Shown here piece after piece: positions 26,549 to 32,406 of a stretch of DNA of 32,406 nt (its first letter is position 1; each line of letters opens with the position of its first letter). The DNA is from Caldilineaceae bacterium (GTDB taxonomy: Bacteria; Chloroflexota; Anaerolineae; Caldilineales; Caldilineaceae). The translations under genes and the position numbers were made by a program. Under the pieces are notes generated by a model. It ran no database searches. It was given only the letters and a program-made list of their open reading frames with translations, and was not told where the DNA came from. The DNA is taken from contig JAPOVP010000081.1 in NCBI GenBank assembly GCA_026708085.1, positions 1 through 32,406 of the forward strand, given 5' to 3'.

Positions 26549-27016
26549 ATGCGAAAACTACTGCTTCTGGCGGGTGCTGTCGCTGTCCTGGTGACGCTGG
26601 TCCAAGCCGCCCCGCGCGCCCTGACCGTCTCCCAGCGCCACGGCGACCTGATCGCCAAACAGATTTACGCCTACCGCGACTGGCAAAGCACCGGCGTACG
26701 CATCGATCAGGGAGACCGGGTCGAGATCCAGGCGGAGGGCGAATGGCTCTACACGCCAGATGAGTTCCACGGGCCCGCCGGTCACCCGAGATTTCCCGCG
26801 CCAAGCTTCTATCCCGTTTCCACCGGGTCAGGCGGCGCGCTCATCGGCCGCATCGGCGAAACCGGAGGCCGCTTCGTCGTCGGCGAACGCCTGAACATGC
26901 AGGCAACCCAACACGGCATCCTCTACCTGCGCATCAATGACGACATCCTCAGCGACAACGACGGTTGGGTCGCCGTCCGCATCGACGTAACCGAAACCGA
27001 AGACTCCCTGCCCTGA
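26549..27016 (+). CDS. Secreted LecA (PA-IL)-like carbohydrate-binding protein
   Basis: A 155-residue exported protein. Residues 1-20 (KLLLLAGAVAVLVTLVQA) form a signal peptide with an AxA-like cleavage region. The rest resembles the PA-IL/LecA beta-sandwich lectin family: W-x-S-T-G-V-R-I-D-x-G-D, VEIQAEGEW (58-66), ALIGRIGETGGRFVVG (97-112) and the calcium-site-like NDDILSDNDGW (130-140). LecA of Pseudomonas binds galactose through calcium (established); sugar binding here is inferred. It starts 3 bp after the SPFH-fusion stop with GGAG 8 nt upstream, so the two are co-transcribed. Confidence 0.8.
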   Translation: MRKLLLLAGAVAVLVTLVQAAPRALTVSQRHGDLIAKQIYAYRDWQSTGVRIDQGDRVEIQAEGEWLYTPDEFHGPAGHPRFPAPSFYPVSTGSGGALIGRIGETGGRFVVGERLNMQATQHGILYLRINDDILSDNDGWVAVRIDVTETEDSLP

Positions 27017-27038
27017 ACTCGGACATCTCCCAATCAAA

Positions 27039-27073
27039 AAGAGAGGAGTGAGAGCAACGCTCACGCCTCTCTT
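27039..27073 (-). terminator. Intrinsic terminator between convergent genes
   Basis: AAGAGAGG (27039-27046) pairs with CCTCTCTT (27066-27073) and GTGAG (27048-27052) with CTCAC (27060-27064), with one A-G mismatch and a 7-nt loop. Read leftward the stem ends in CTCTCTTTTTG, a U-run, so it terminates the RraA-like gene. It lies 22 bp after the LecA-like stop and may also stop that transcript, although the rightward tail is only CTTCC. Confidence 0.85.
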
Positions 27074-27095
27074 CCATACTCTCACTACTTGCCTT

Positions 27096-27818
27096 TTACT
27101 CCTCGTCTTCCCCGTAACTGTGCCCCGCCAAAATCGCCCGCACCTCCGCCGCGCTCGAAGCCTTCTGCATCATACCGATACGTTCCTCTTCATGCGCCAG
27201 CAGCTGCTTGACGTTGCGCAGAACATCCTCCATCTTGTCAGCCGGGAACTTGCACGCGCCGTTCTCGTCCATATGCACAATTTCCCCCGGCGCCACGTCC
27301 ATCCCCCGCACGTGCACCGGCACATTCACCGCCTGCACCGCCATCGCCCCATGTCCGGGCGTAACGCCGCTCAGTAGATACTGGAAGCCCATCGGCCGGA
27401 TCTCGTCAATATCTCTCGACGGCCCGTTCGAAATGCAGCCCACACAGCCCACCGCCTGCATCGCCGCCGTCATGTTGCCGCCGGCCAGCCCCACCTTCCC
27501 CGCAATCTCGGGCGGAAACTTCTGCTCCAGGACCAGGATCGTCGGCTTCGGCGACGCGTCCAGCGCCTCCAGCACGTCCGTGAAACCCACCCGCGAAAAA
27601 TTCGGGTCCGGAAGTCCAAAGACGCACGTCACCGCGTAACCGGCCAGCGCGCCCATCTCAGGATACATGCAGCGGATCGTCTCATCCGTATACCAGTTCT
27701 CCGTCCACGGGTTATAAAGGCCAAGGCACAGAGGATCGTCAGGGTAGGTGGCAACAACGTTGGTGATCGACGGCGTATCGACCGTCTTCAGCTCTTCCAG
27801 GATCTCTTGAGGATTCAT
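27096..27818 (-). CDS. RraA-like protein (HMG/CHA aldolase family)
   Basis: Belongs to the RraA/dimethylmenaquinone-methyltransferase-like fold. The signature LAGGNMTAAMQAVGCVGCIS (111-130) followed by NGPSRDIDEI (131-140) contains the GG loop and Arg135-Asp136, which in the aldolases bind pyruvate and the divalent metal. Further support is GMDVAPGEIVHMDENG (188-203). Family members split 4-hydroxy-4-methyl-2-oxoglutarate into pyruvate, while E. coli RraA itself inhibits RNase E. The intact Arg-Asp motif favours a metal-dependent aldolase or decarboxylase acting on oxo-acids. At 240 residues it is longer than RraA (about 160). GGAAG precedes the ATG. Confidence 0.85.
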   Translation of the reverse strand: MNPQEILEELKTVDTPSITNVVATYPDDPLCLGLYNPWTENWYTDETIRCMYPEMGALAGYAVTCVFGLPDPNFSRVGFTDVLEALDASPKPTILVLEQKFPPEIAGKVGLAGGNMTAAMQAVGCVGCISNGPSRDIDEIRPMGFQYLLSGVTPGHGAMAVQAVNVPVHVRGMDVAPGEIVHMDENGACKFPADKMEDVLRNVKQLLAHEEERIGMMQKASSAAEVRAILAGHSYGEDEE

Positions 27819-27866
27819 TCCGTCTTCCTTGTCTGGTCTGTCTGGGCTTGGTTCAAAACAATTCCG

Positions 27867-29084
27867 CTACGGGCTGTAAGTCTGAATGAATTCGCAAATC
27901 CGCTCCATCGCCGGCTCTAAGACCTCCATATCCGGCGCATAACAGATCCGGATCGACCCTTCGCCTCCATTGCCGAACGCGCTCCCCGGCGCCACGGCCA
28001 CGTGCCTGTTGCGCAGCAGATCGAGGGCAAACTGGTAAGAGTCGTCGACGCCGTCGAGCTGAGGAAAGAGATAGAAAGCTCCCTCCGGCTCCGGCAGGTT
28101 GACCCCGGGAACCGTTCGCAGCATCCCCGCACAGAAGTCCCGCCGCTCCTGAAACTCCTCCACCATCGCCGCAATATCGTCCTCACCGTGGGCGATCGCC
28201 GCTTCACCGCCCCGCTGGATCATCGTCGGCGCGTGCGAAACGATGAACTCGTTCAACTGCGCCGCCTTCTGCACGAAATCCGCCCGGCTCACCATCCATC
28301 CCAGCCGCCAGCCCGTCATACAGTAGGTCTTGGAAAAGGAATTGACGACGATCACCGCGTCTTCGCGCGTGCACAGCTTCAGGATCGATGGCGCAAGCTG
28401 CCCAGAATAGGCATTGGCGCCCCCCTCCTCCCCTCCGGCTTCACCCTGACCGCCGTAGTAAATGCGCTCGTAGACCTCATCTGTCAGCAGCCACAGCCCG
28501 TGCTGACGCGCAAAGTCCAGCAGCATCTGCTGCTCCGCCACCGTCGCCGTCCAGCCCAGCGGATTGGAGGGCGAAGCGTACAGCAGCATGCGCGTTCGCG
28601 GCGTCAGTGCATCCTCCATAGCCTCCACGTCCGGCGTAAAGCGCTGCCCCGCCCGCGCCATCGGCACCTCAACCGCCCGTCCGCCGCACATTTCGATCAT
28701 CGCTGAGCCATTCGGCCAGTTCGGGCTCAGCACAACTGCCTCGTCACCCGGATCGATTACGCACTTGATCGCCAGGTTGAGCGCCTGCACGCCCCCGGAA
28801 TTGACCTGAATCTCCGAGGGTTCGATCTCTACCGCGTGCAGCCTTGCTATCAGATTGGCGATTGCAACGCGCAGCGACGGCAGCCCCTGATTTGGGGAGT
28901 AATAGGTCCAACCCTCCTCCGCTGCCCGGTTCACCGCCTCGATCACGTAGGGCGGCGTCGGCAGGGTTGACTCGCCGAACTGCAGGGAAAGCACGTCCTC
29001 CATTCCAAATGCAACGTCCGCCAGCGACCGTATGCGGGACACCGGGACGCGCTCGGCAGAAGGCGCGAGTGATGGGGAGAGCAT
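27867..29084 (-). CDS. Class I/II PLP-dependent aminotransferase
   Basis: Aspartate-aminotransferase-like enzyme of 405 residues. It shows YYSPNQGLPSLRVAIA (61-76), VNSGGVQAL (94-102), Asn174 in SPSNPLG, Asp202 and Tyr205 in DEVYERIYY, the Schiff-base Lys252 in NSFSKTYCMTGWRLGW and a carboxylate-binding Arg in IRICYAPD near the end. Between 211 and 230 there is a Gly/Glu-rich insertion (GGQGEAGGEEGGANAYSG) that is not usual. The ATG at 29084 (MLSPSLAP) is preferred; a longer open frame would overlap the upstream gene and adds 38 non-conserved residues. Substrate cannot be fixed from sequence. Confidence 0.9.
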   Translation of the reverse strand: MLSPSLAPSAERVPVSRIRSLADVAFGMEDVLSLQFGESTLPTPPYVIEAVNRAAEEGWTYYSPNQGLPSLRVAIANLIARLHAVEIEPSEIQVNSGGVQALNLAIKCVIDPGDEAVVLSPNWPNGSAMIEMCGGRAVEVPMARAGQRFTPDVEAMEDALTPRTRMLLYASPSNPLGWTATVAEQQMLLDFARQHGLWLLTDEVYERIYYGGQGEAGGEEGGANAYSGQLAPSILKLCTREDAVIVVNSFSKTYCMTGWRLGWMVSRADFVQKAAQLNEFIVSHAPTMIQRGGEAAIAHGEDDIAAMVEEFQERRDFCAGMLRTVPGVNLPEPEGAFYLFPQLDGVDDSYQFALDLLRNRHVAVAPGSAFGNGGEGSIRICYAPDMEVLEPAMERICEFIQTYSP

Positions 29085-29161
29085 GAGGGGCGAGGAGATC
29101 CTTTCCGCAACCAACGAAATTGCGTTACCTGAACGAACGGTTGCAGTTTCGCCTGAACTGT

Positions 29162-29455
29162 TCAGTCCGACAACAGGGCGCGCGCGATCTCCTCCCACTC
29201 CTGCGCCAGGGAATCGCTGCTGGGCGGCTTCTGAGCGCGGCCGTACCAGTGGTTGGCGTTCGGCAGATCGCCCTCAACACGGTGTAGATAGGCATGCACC
29301 CAGGCCGAACCGTTCAAGTCCGGTTGCCCTTGCAGAGCGTCGTGGGCGCCGTCCCAGTCGTTGGCAGCATCCAACCACAGGGCGCGCAGAGGTGCGCCTA
29401 CCTCTTCAGGCGGGGCGTCGTCCGAAAGGCTGGCCTTGAATTCGTCAAATGTCAT
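29162..29455 (-). CDS. Conserved hypothetical 97-residue protein
   Basis: A small soluble acidic protein resembling an uncharacterised family often seen in environmental bacteria, with LWLDAANDWDGAHDALQ (26-42) and AWVHAYLHRVEGDLPNANHW (51-70) as the conserved core, rich in Trp and His. Predicted all-helical, loosely like one or two TPR hairpins. No catalytic motif is evident. AAGGAG lies 6 nt before the ATG, supporting real translation. It sits between RidA and the aminotransferase on the same strand and may share their transcript. Confidence 0.75.
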   Translation of the reverse strand: MTFDEFKASLSDDAPPEEVGAPLRALWLDAANDWDGAHDALQGQPDLNGSAWVHAYLHRVEGDLPNANHWYGRAQKPPSSDSLAQEWEEIARALLSD

Positions 29456-29500
29456 AGTTCACTCCTTGTTCTCTTGGCTGCTCGAAAAAGCACACGCGCC

Positions 29501-29881
29501 CTATTCGGGCACGACCGCGATGCAATCAACTTCGAGCATAATGTTCGGCAGCTGGCAGCCCACCGTCGTTCGCGCCGGATATGGCTTGGTCACATACTGC
29601 TCGTAGACCTCATTCATCTCGGCGAAGTCGTTCAGGTCCGCCAGAAACACCCCGACCTTCGTCACGTGCTCCCACGAAGTGCCCGCCTCTTCCAGCAAGA
29701 TCGTCAGATTGTCGAAAACACGCGTCGCCTGCTCCCGAAACCCGCCCTCGACCATTTGACCGGTGGCCGGGTCCAGCGGCCCCTGACCGGCAATATAGGC
29801 GACCGGCCCGTCGGCCACAATCCCCTGTGAATAAATGCCCGCCGGCGGCGCGCCCTTCTCAGTGTAAACTTCCTTGCGCAT
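29501..29881 (-). CDS. RidA family enamine/imine deaminase
   Basis: Canonical RidA-size protein (126 residues). It contains GIYSQGIVADG (15-25), AYIAGQGPLDP (28-38), VTKVGVFLADLNDFAEMNEV (73-92), the catalytic Arg104 in YPARTTVGC and Glu117 in LEVDCIAV. RidA speeds hydrolysis of reactive 2-aminoacrylate-type intermediates produced by PLP enzymes, and the neighbouring aminotransferase gene fits that. More typical than the RidA-like protein at 14094-14543. GGAG occurs upstream of the ATG. Confidence 0.93.
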   Translation of the reverse strand: MRKEVYTEKGAPPAGIYSQGIVADGPVAYIAGQGPLDPATGQMVEGGFREQATRVFDNLTILLEEAGTSWEHVTKVGVFLADLNDFAEMNEVYEQYVTKPYPARTTVGCQLPNIMLEVDCIAVVPE

Positions 29882-29965
29882 AACTCCTGTCTCCTGTTGC
29901 CTCTTATGAAATGGTATGGAGAGTGAGTGCTACATAGTTGTCAGCCAGACTGCCTTCAAAAACGT

Positions 29966-30232
29966 CTATCGAATTAGCTTGTCATACTCGGCATGCGTTC
30001 CAATCCAAAACCAGACCAAACCTTCGTCACTATCGATCGCTACCGCGCGATACTTTCGGCCTACTCTTACCGACCAGTACCTGCCAACTCTCTTCAAGCT
30101 CAATGAGGGATGTCCGGAGTTTCGCTTTAGCAACTCGAAGTTTCTGTCAGCAACCTGCTGAATGTTTCTTGGCAATCTTCGATATCGTTGCCAGAAACTG
30201 GGGTTTGCGAAATGTCTTACAGCTCTCTGCAA
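29966..30232 (-). CDS. RelE/ParE-type toxin of a type II toxin-antitoxin pair
   Basis: An 88-residue basic protein of the RelE/ParE fold. It shows SFWQRYRRLPRNIQQVADRN (12-31), a SLSLKRVGRYWSVRVGRKYRAVAI core (43-66) with the strands and basic residues of this fold, and the WFWIGTHAEYDKLI end typical of this subgroup. RelE toxins cut mRNA on the ribosome; ParE-like members block gyrase. Which applies cannot be told. No ATG exists in the frame; the TTG at 30232 is used, lying inside the last codons of the antitoxin gene (16-bp overlap), so translation is coupled. Confidence 0.87.
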   Translation of the reverse strand: MQRAVRHFANPSFWQRYRRLPRNIQQVADRNFELLKRNSGHPSLSLKRVGRYWSVRVGRKYRAVAIDSDEGLVWFWIGTHAEYDKLIR

Positions 30233-30423
30233 TTCCCTGCTCGCAAATCGGCAATGGCTTGTTCGGCGAGATGGTCAAGTTTCCCACTCATGACATCCTC
30301 TTCAAATTGCTCATCCCATATCCTCGCTTCAAATTCCTCAAACCATGCCCTGAAACGAGCCAGTTCGTGCGCCGAGAGTTGAGAGACGGCGACCTGAAGT
30401 TCCTGAACTGTTCTGGTAGTCAT
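30217..30423 (-). CDS. Antitoxin partner of the RelE/ParE-type toxin
   Basis: A 68-residue acidic protein (MTTRTVQELQVAVSQLSAHE..., Trp-rich middle RAWFEEFEARIWDEQFEEDV, then GKLDHLAEQAIADLRAG) of a common short antitoxin type found directly before RelE-like toxins. The first part is a predicted helix pair; the C-terminal half would wrap the toxin. The ATG at 30423 has GGAGG 7 nt upstream and is preferred over a longer frame. Overlap with the toxin gene gives antitoxin-first expression. An autoregulatory operator is expected upstream but no clear palindrome is seen. Confidence 0.85.
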   Translation of the reverse strand: MTTRTVQELQVAVSQLSAHELARFRAWFEEFEARIWDEQFEEDVMSGKLDHLAEQAIADLRAGNCREL

Positions 30424-30521
30424 GTTCCCGCCTCCGAATTCAGGCATTCCACTTCTGCTCTTTGGTAATTCATTGGTTACATTAGCCCACCAACGTTTCT
30501 GCGTTACAGAATCAGACCAAC

Positions 30522-31046
30522 CTATTTGGGCTGCGCCCTCTGAATTCTCTGAGACCACTGACTCTTAATATAGGCCAACACCGCCCAGATCTCAGTATCG
30601 TCAAGCTGATCGCCGAATCCGATCATATTGCTCCGATAACCCCTGCCTACAAAGGCCTCCGTCCCTATCTTCGTGATCTCAAACAGCTGCTCATCAGGGT
30701 GATGCCAGGTGTGACCGGTCTCGTCGTGCGGTGGGGCTGGCAAAAAACCGTTTTCATCCCGCACCTTCCAGTTTGCCTCTCCCTCGAGCTCCGCGCCGTG
30801 GCAGGAAGCGCAATACTGCTGGTAGATAATCTCCCCCAGCGCAACCAGCTGAGTGTTGGAAATGTCCGCACCCTCCACAGGCCCCTCGACCTGCGGAAGA
30901 CTGACCTCGGTCGGAGTTGGTGTAGCTTCTGCGACCGGGTCTTCGCCCCGCGACGCCTGGCCGCTCCCTGCACCCCCGGACGGCCCGCACGCCACAAGGA
31001 TTAACGCCGCCGCCACGATCAAGACCGACAGAGTCCCGCGCTGCAT
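30522..31046 (-). CDS. Lipoprotein c-type cytochrome
   Basis: Membrane-anchored monohaem cytochrome c of 174 residues. Signal peptide and lipobox LVAC (Cys20) are followed by a Gly/Ser/Pro-rich linker (21-60). The haem motif is CASCH (Cys79, Cys82, His83), with Met141 in SNMIGF as likely sixth ligand, before the helix DTEIWAVLAYIKSQW. It acts outside the membrane as an electron carrier; a role in a respiratory chain or with a periplasmic dehydrogenase is inferred. It starts 3 bp after the dipeptidase stop, with AAAGGA overlapping that stop, so it is co-translated. Confidence 0.9.
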   Translation of the reverse strand: MQRGTLSVLIVAAALILVACGPSGGAGSGQASRGEDPVAEATPTPTEVSLPQVEGPVEGADISNTQLVALGEIIYQQYCASCHGAELEGEANWKVRDENGFLPAPPHDETGHTWHHPDEQLFEITKIGTEAFVGRGYRSNMIGFGDQLDDTEIWAVLAYIKSQWSQRIQRAQPK

Positions 31047-31049
31047 GAT

Positions 31050-32120
31050 CTAGTCCTTTAACGCCTCCCGCAAGAGCCGCAGCCAGTTCCCATGACAGAT
31101 CGCCGCAATGTCATCCTCCGCGTAGCCGTTTCCGCGCAGCAACTCCGGAATCCGCTGCAGATCGGCAATCGTATCCAAATCCGCCGGCGACTGCTCGCGC
31201 CCGAAACCGCCGTCAAGATCCGTCCCGATGGCGATGTTACTCGCATTGCCCGCCAGTTCGCATATATGATCGACGTGGGGCACGAGATCTTCCAGCATGA
31301 TATCGTAGTTCCACGCCTGCCCGCCCCGCCACTTCGTCGACATCATCCACACGTCCATCGCCATGCCCACCACCCCGCCCCGCTCGATGATCGCCCGCAG
31401 CTGCTCGTCGCTGAACTGGCGCTGGTGCGGGACGATCGCCCGGCAGTTGTTGTGGCTGGCCAGCACCGGGCCGTTGTAAATCTCCAGCGCCTCCCAGAAC
31501 GACTCATCCGACAGGTGCGTCAGGTCCAGAATGATGCCAAGACGCTCCATCTCCCGCAGCAGCGCCGGTCCGTCCTCACCCAGGCCCAGTTCAGTCCCCG
31601 TGCCCCCCGCATAGCGGTTGGGGCCGTAGTGAGACGGCCCAATCGCCCGCAGCCCCGCCTCGTACCAGAACGCAACGTGCTCCGGCGTCAGGACCGGGTC
31701 CGCCCCCTCCATCGACAGCACAAAGCCAAGCGGAGGTTCGTCACCTCCCGCGTCCTCCCAATCTGTCCATTCACCCCAGTGCTCGTCCAGTTCGCCCCGG
31801 CTGGTGATGATCCGCACGATTCCCAACTCCTCCAGCCCCCGGTAGTACGCCAGATGACCCTGCGCCATCGCGCTGGCCTGCGTGGGATGATCGTAGTCGA
31901 TATTCGGGGCGGGTCGTCCCGTCGAACGCGCAATTGCGGTGGCGAAACTGAGCGCCACGCGGCCCTGTCGCATCTCCGGGAAGGCAACCGTACCGTAACC
32001 CTGCCCCTTGCCGCTGTTCTTCTGCTCTGTCGTGCGAATCGTATAGACGGAACGCGTCAGGTCCCGGTTGCCCTGCAGCGCGTTCATAGCCAGGTCGAGG
32101 TGGGCGTCAATGATTAGCAT
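31050..32120 (-). CDS. M19 family dipeptidase (renal dipeptidase-like)
   Basis: Zinc dipeptidase of the amidohydrolase fold, 356 residues. Metal ligands are in place: His7 and Asp9 (IDAHLDLA), bridging Glu138 (LSMEGAD), His202 (DLTHLSD), His223 (LASHNN) and Asp301 (IGTDLDGGFG). GGGVVGMAMD at 248-257 is also typical. Family members hydrolyse dipeptides, including those with a D-residue at the C-terminus. No signal peptide, so probably cytosolic. GGAG lies 6 nt before the ATG. It precedes the cytochrome gene by 3 bp. A link to peptide import or D-amino-acid recycling is inference. Confidence 0.93.
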   Translation of the reverse strand: MLIIDAHLDLAMNALQGNRDLTRSVYTIRTTEQKNSGKGQGYGTVAFPEMRQGRVALSFATAIARSTGRPAPNIDYDHPTQASAMAQGHLAYYRGLEELGIVRIITSRGELDEHWGEWTDWEDAGGDEPPLGFVLSMEGADPVLTPEHVAFWYEAGLRAIGPSHYGPNRYAGGTGTELGLGEDGPALLREMERLGIILDLTHLSDESFWEALEIYNGPVLASHNNCRAIVPHQRQFSDEQLRAIIERGGVVGMAMDVWMMSTKWRGGQAWNYDIMLEDLVPHVDHICELAGNASNIAIGTDLDGGFGREQSPADLDTIADLQRIPELLRGNGYAEDDIAAICHGNWLRLLREALKD

Positions 32121-32176
32121 GGCGTTCTCCGCAGAGTGCGATTGATTGAGCTGCTGCAGTGGATTCAGTACAAGGA

Positions 32177-32198
32177 GCGCCGTACCTGCGCACGGCGC
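32177..32198. other. Inverted repeat upstream of the dipeptidase gene
   Basis: GCGCCGT (32177-32183) and ACGGCGC (32192-32198) form a 7-bp stem with an 8-nt loop, 57 bp before the dipeptidase ATG and directly beside block 1 of repeat copy C. It may be an operator, a leader hairpin, or the edge of the repeat element; copy B has no equivalent at this place. Confidence 0.45.
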
Positions 32199-32200
32199 AT

Positions 32201-32406
32201 CTACTAAGCCTTTTTCAGTACGCGGCGCCGGCCAAGACGACCGAACTTCCCCCTCTCCTCACTTCTCTTTACATCTGTCACCCATCAATCTCTGCATCCA
32301 CTAACTTCTAACCACTGACCACTGACCACTGACCACTGACTACTGCAGTTTTGGGCGGTCGGGCCTATTCGGCCCTCCCTTGTGCGGGGGCTCCGCCCCC
32401 GCAACG
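32201..32406 (+). repeat. Dispersed heptamer/hairpin element, copy C (cut by window end)
   Basis: The most complete copy. Block 1 (32201-32231) is 28/31 identical to copy B. A C/T-rich spacer with no match follows. The heptamer array (32298-32345) has units CCACTAA, several CCACTGA and a diverged CTACTGC. The 56-nt core (32351-32406) is identical to 24192-24247 and ends exactly at the window end with the GCGGGGGC-TCC-GCCCCCGC hairpin. Confidence 0.9.

Overview
The window looks like chromosomal DNA of a GC-rich bacterium, most likely a member of the Chloroflexota (Caldilinea/Anaerolineae-like). This is inference. It rests on the radical-SAM pair of the TIGR03960/TIGR03936 type, two carbohydrate ABC systems whose binding proteins are Tat-exported lipoproteins, an M81 (MlrC-like) protein, a stand-alone CrtI and ribosomal proteins with long acidic tails. 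Recognisable sigma-70-type promoters occur, the best being TTGACA-17-TATACT in front of tRNA-Glu. There is no phage, plasmid backbone, rRNA or CRISPR array. Both window edges lie inside copies of a dispersed repeat, as expected of an assembled contig.

Layout. 1-2460: leftward operon rplU-rpmA-rpmE-tdk (L21, L27, L31, thymidine kinase) behind a promoter and a ~200-nt leader that can form three hairpins. 2527-3071: repeat copy A and a gene-free spacer. 3072-6033: CrtI-like desaturase and an M81 protein, convergent and overlapping by 68 bp. 6166-11707: promoter, hairpin-rich leader, ABC permease x2, binding protein, thioredoxin-like protein and SelA/DgaE-like PLP enzyme. 11756-12501: small-gene islet. 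12733-14543: enolase-superfamily dehydratase-like protein plus a RidA protein. 14582-14803: tRNA-Glu (CTC) with its terminator and promoter, divergent from a second promoter. 14803-17975: structured leader with a tRNA-like T-arm, then the radical-SAM pair. 18024-23959: leftward ABC operon (binding protein, MalG-like, MalF-like, ceramidase-like hydrolase, Gfo/Idh/MocA protein). 24112-24247: repeat copy B. 24695-27016: membrane domain fused to an SPFH domain, followed by a secreted LecA-like protein. 27096-32120: leftward genes for a RraA-like protein, an aminotransferase, a small conserved protein, RidA, a RelE-like toxin with antitoxin, and a cytochrome c lipoprotein with an M19 dipeptidase. 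32201-32406: repeat copy C.

The main theme is uptake and breakdown of organic compounds: two binding-protein-dependent importers surrounded by dehydratase, lyase, dehydrogenase, hydrolase, aldolase and RidA enzymes. The most notable things are a dispersed intergenic element (CACTGAC heptamers plus a GC hairpin whose arms have diverged while still pairing), three structured mRNA leaders, an L21 protein with a 173-residue tail containing seven exact-length 11-residue repeats, and a membrane/SPFH fusion with an excellent internal ribosome binding site at the junction.
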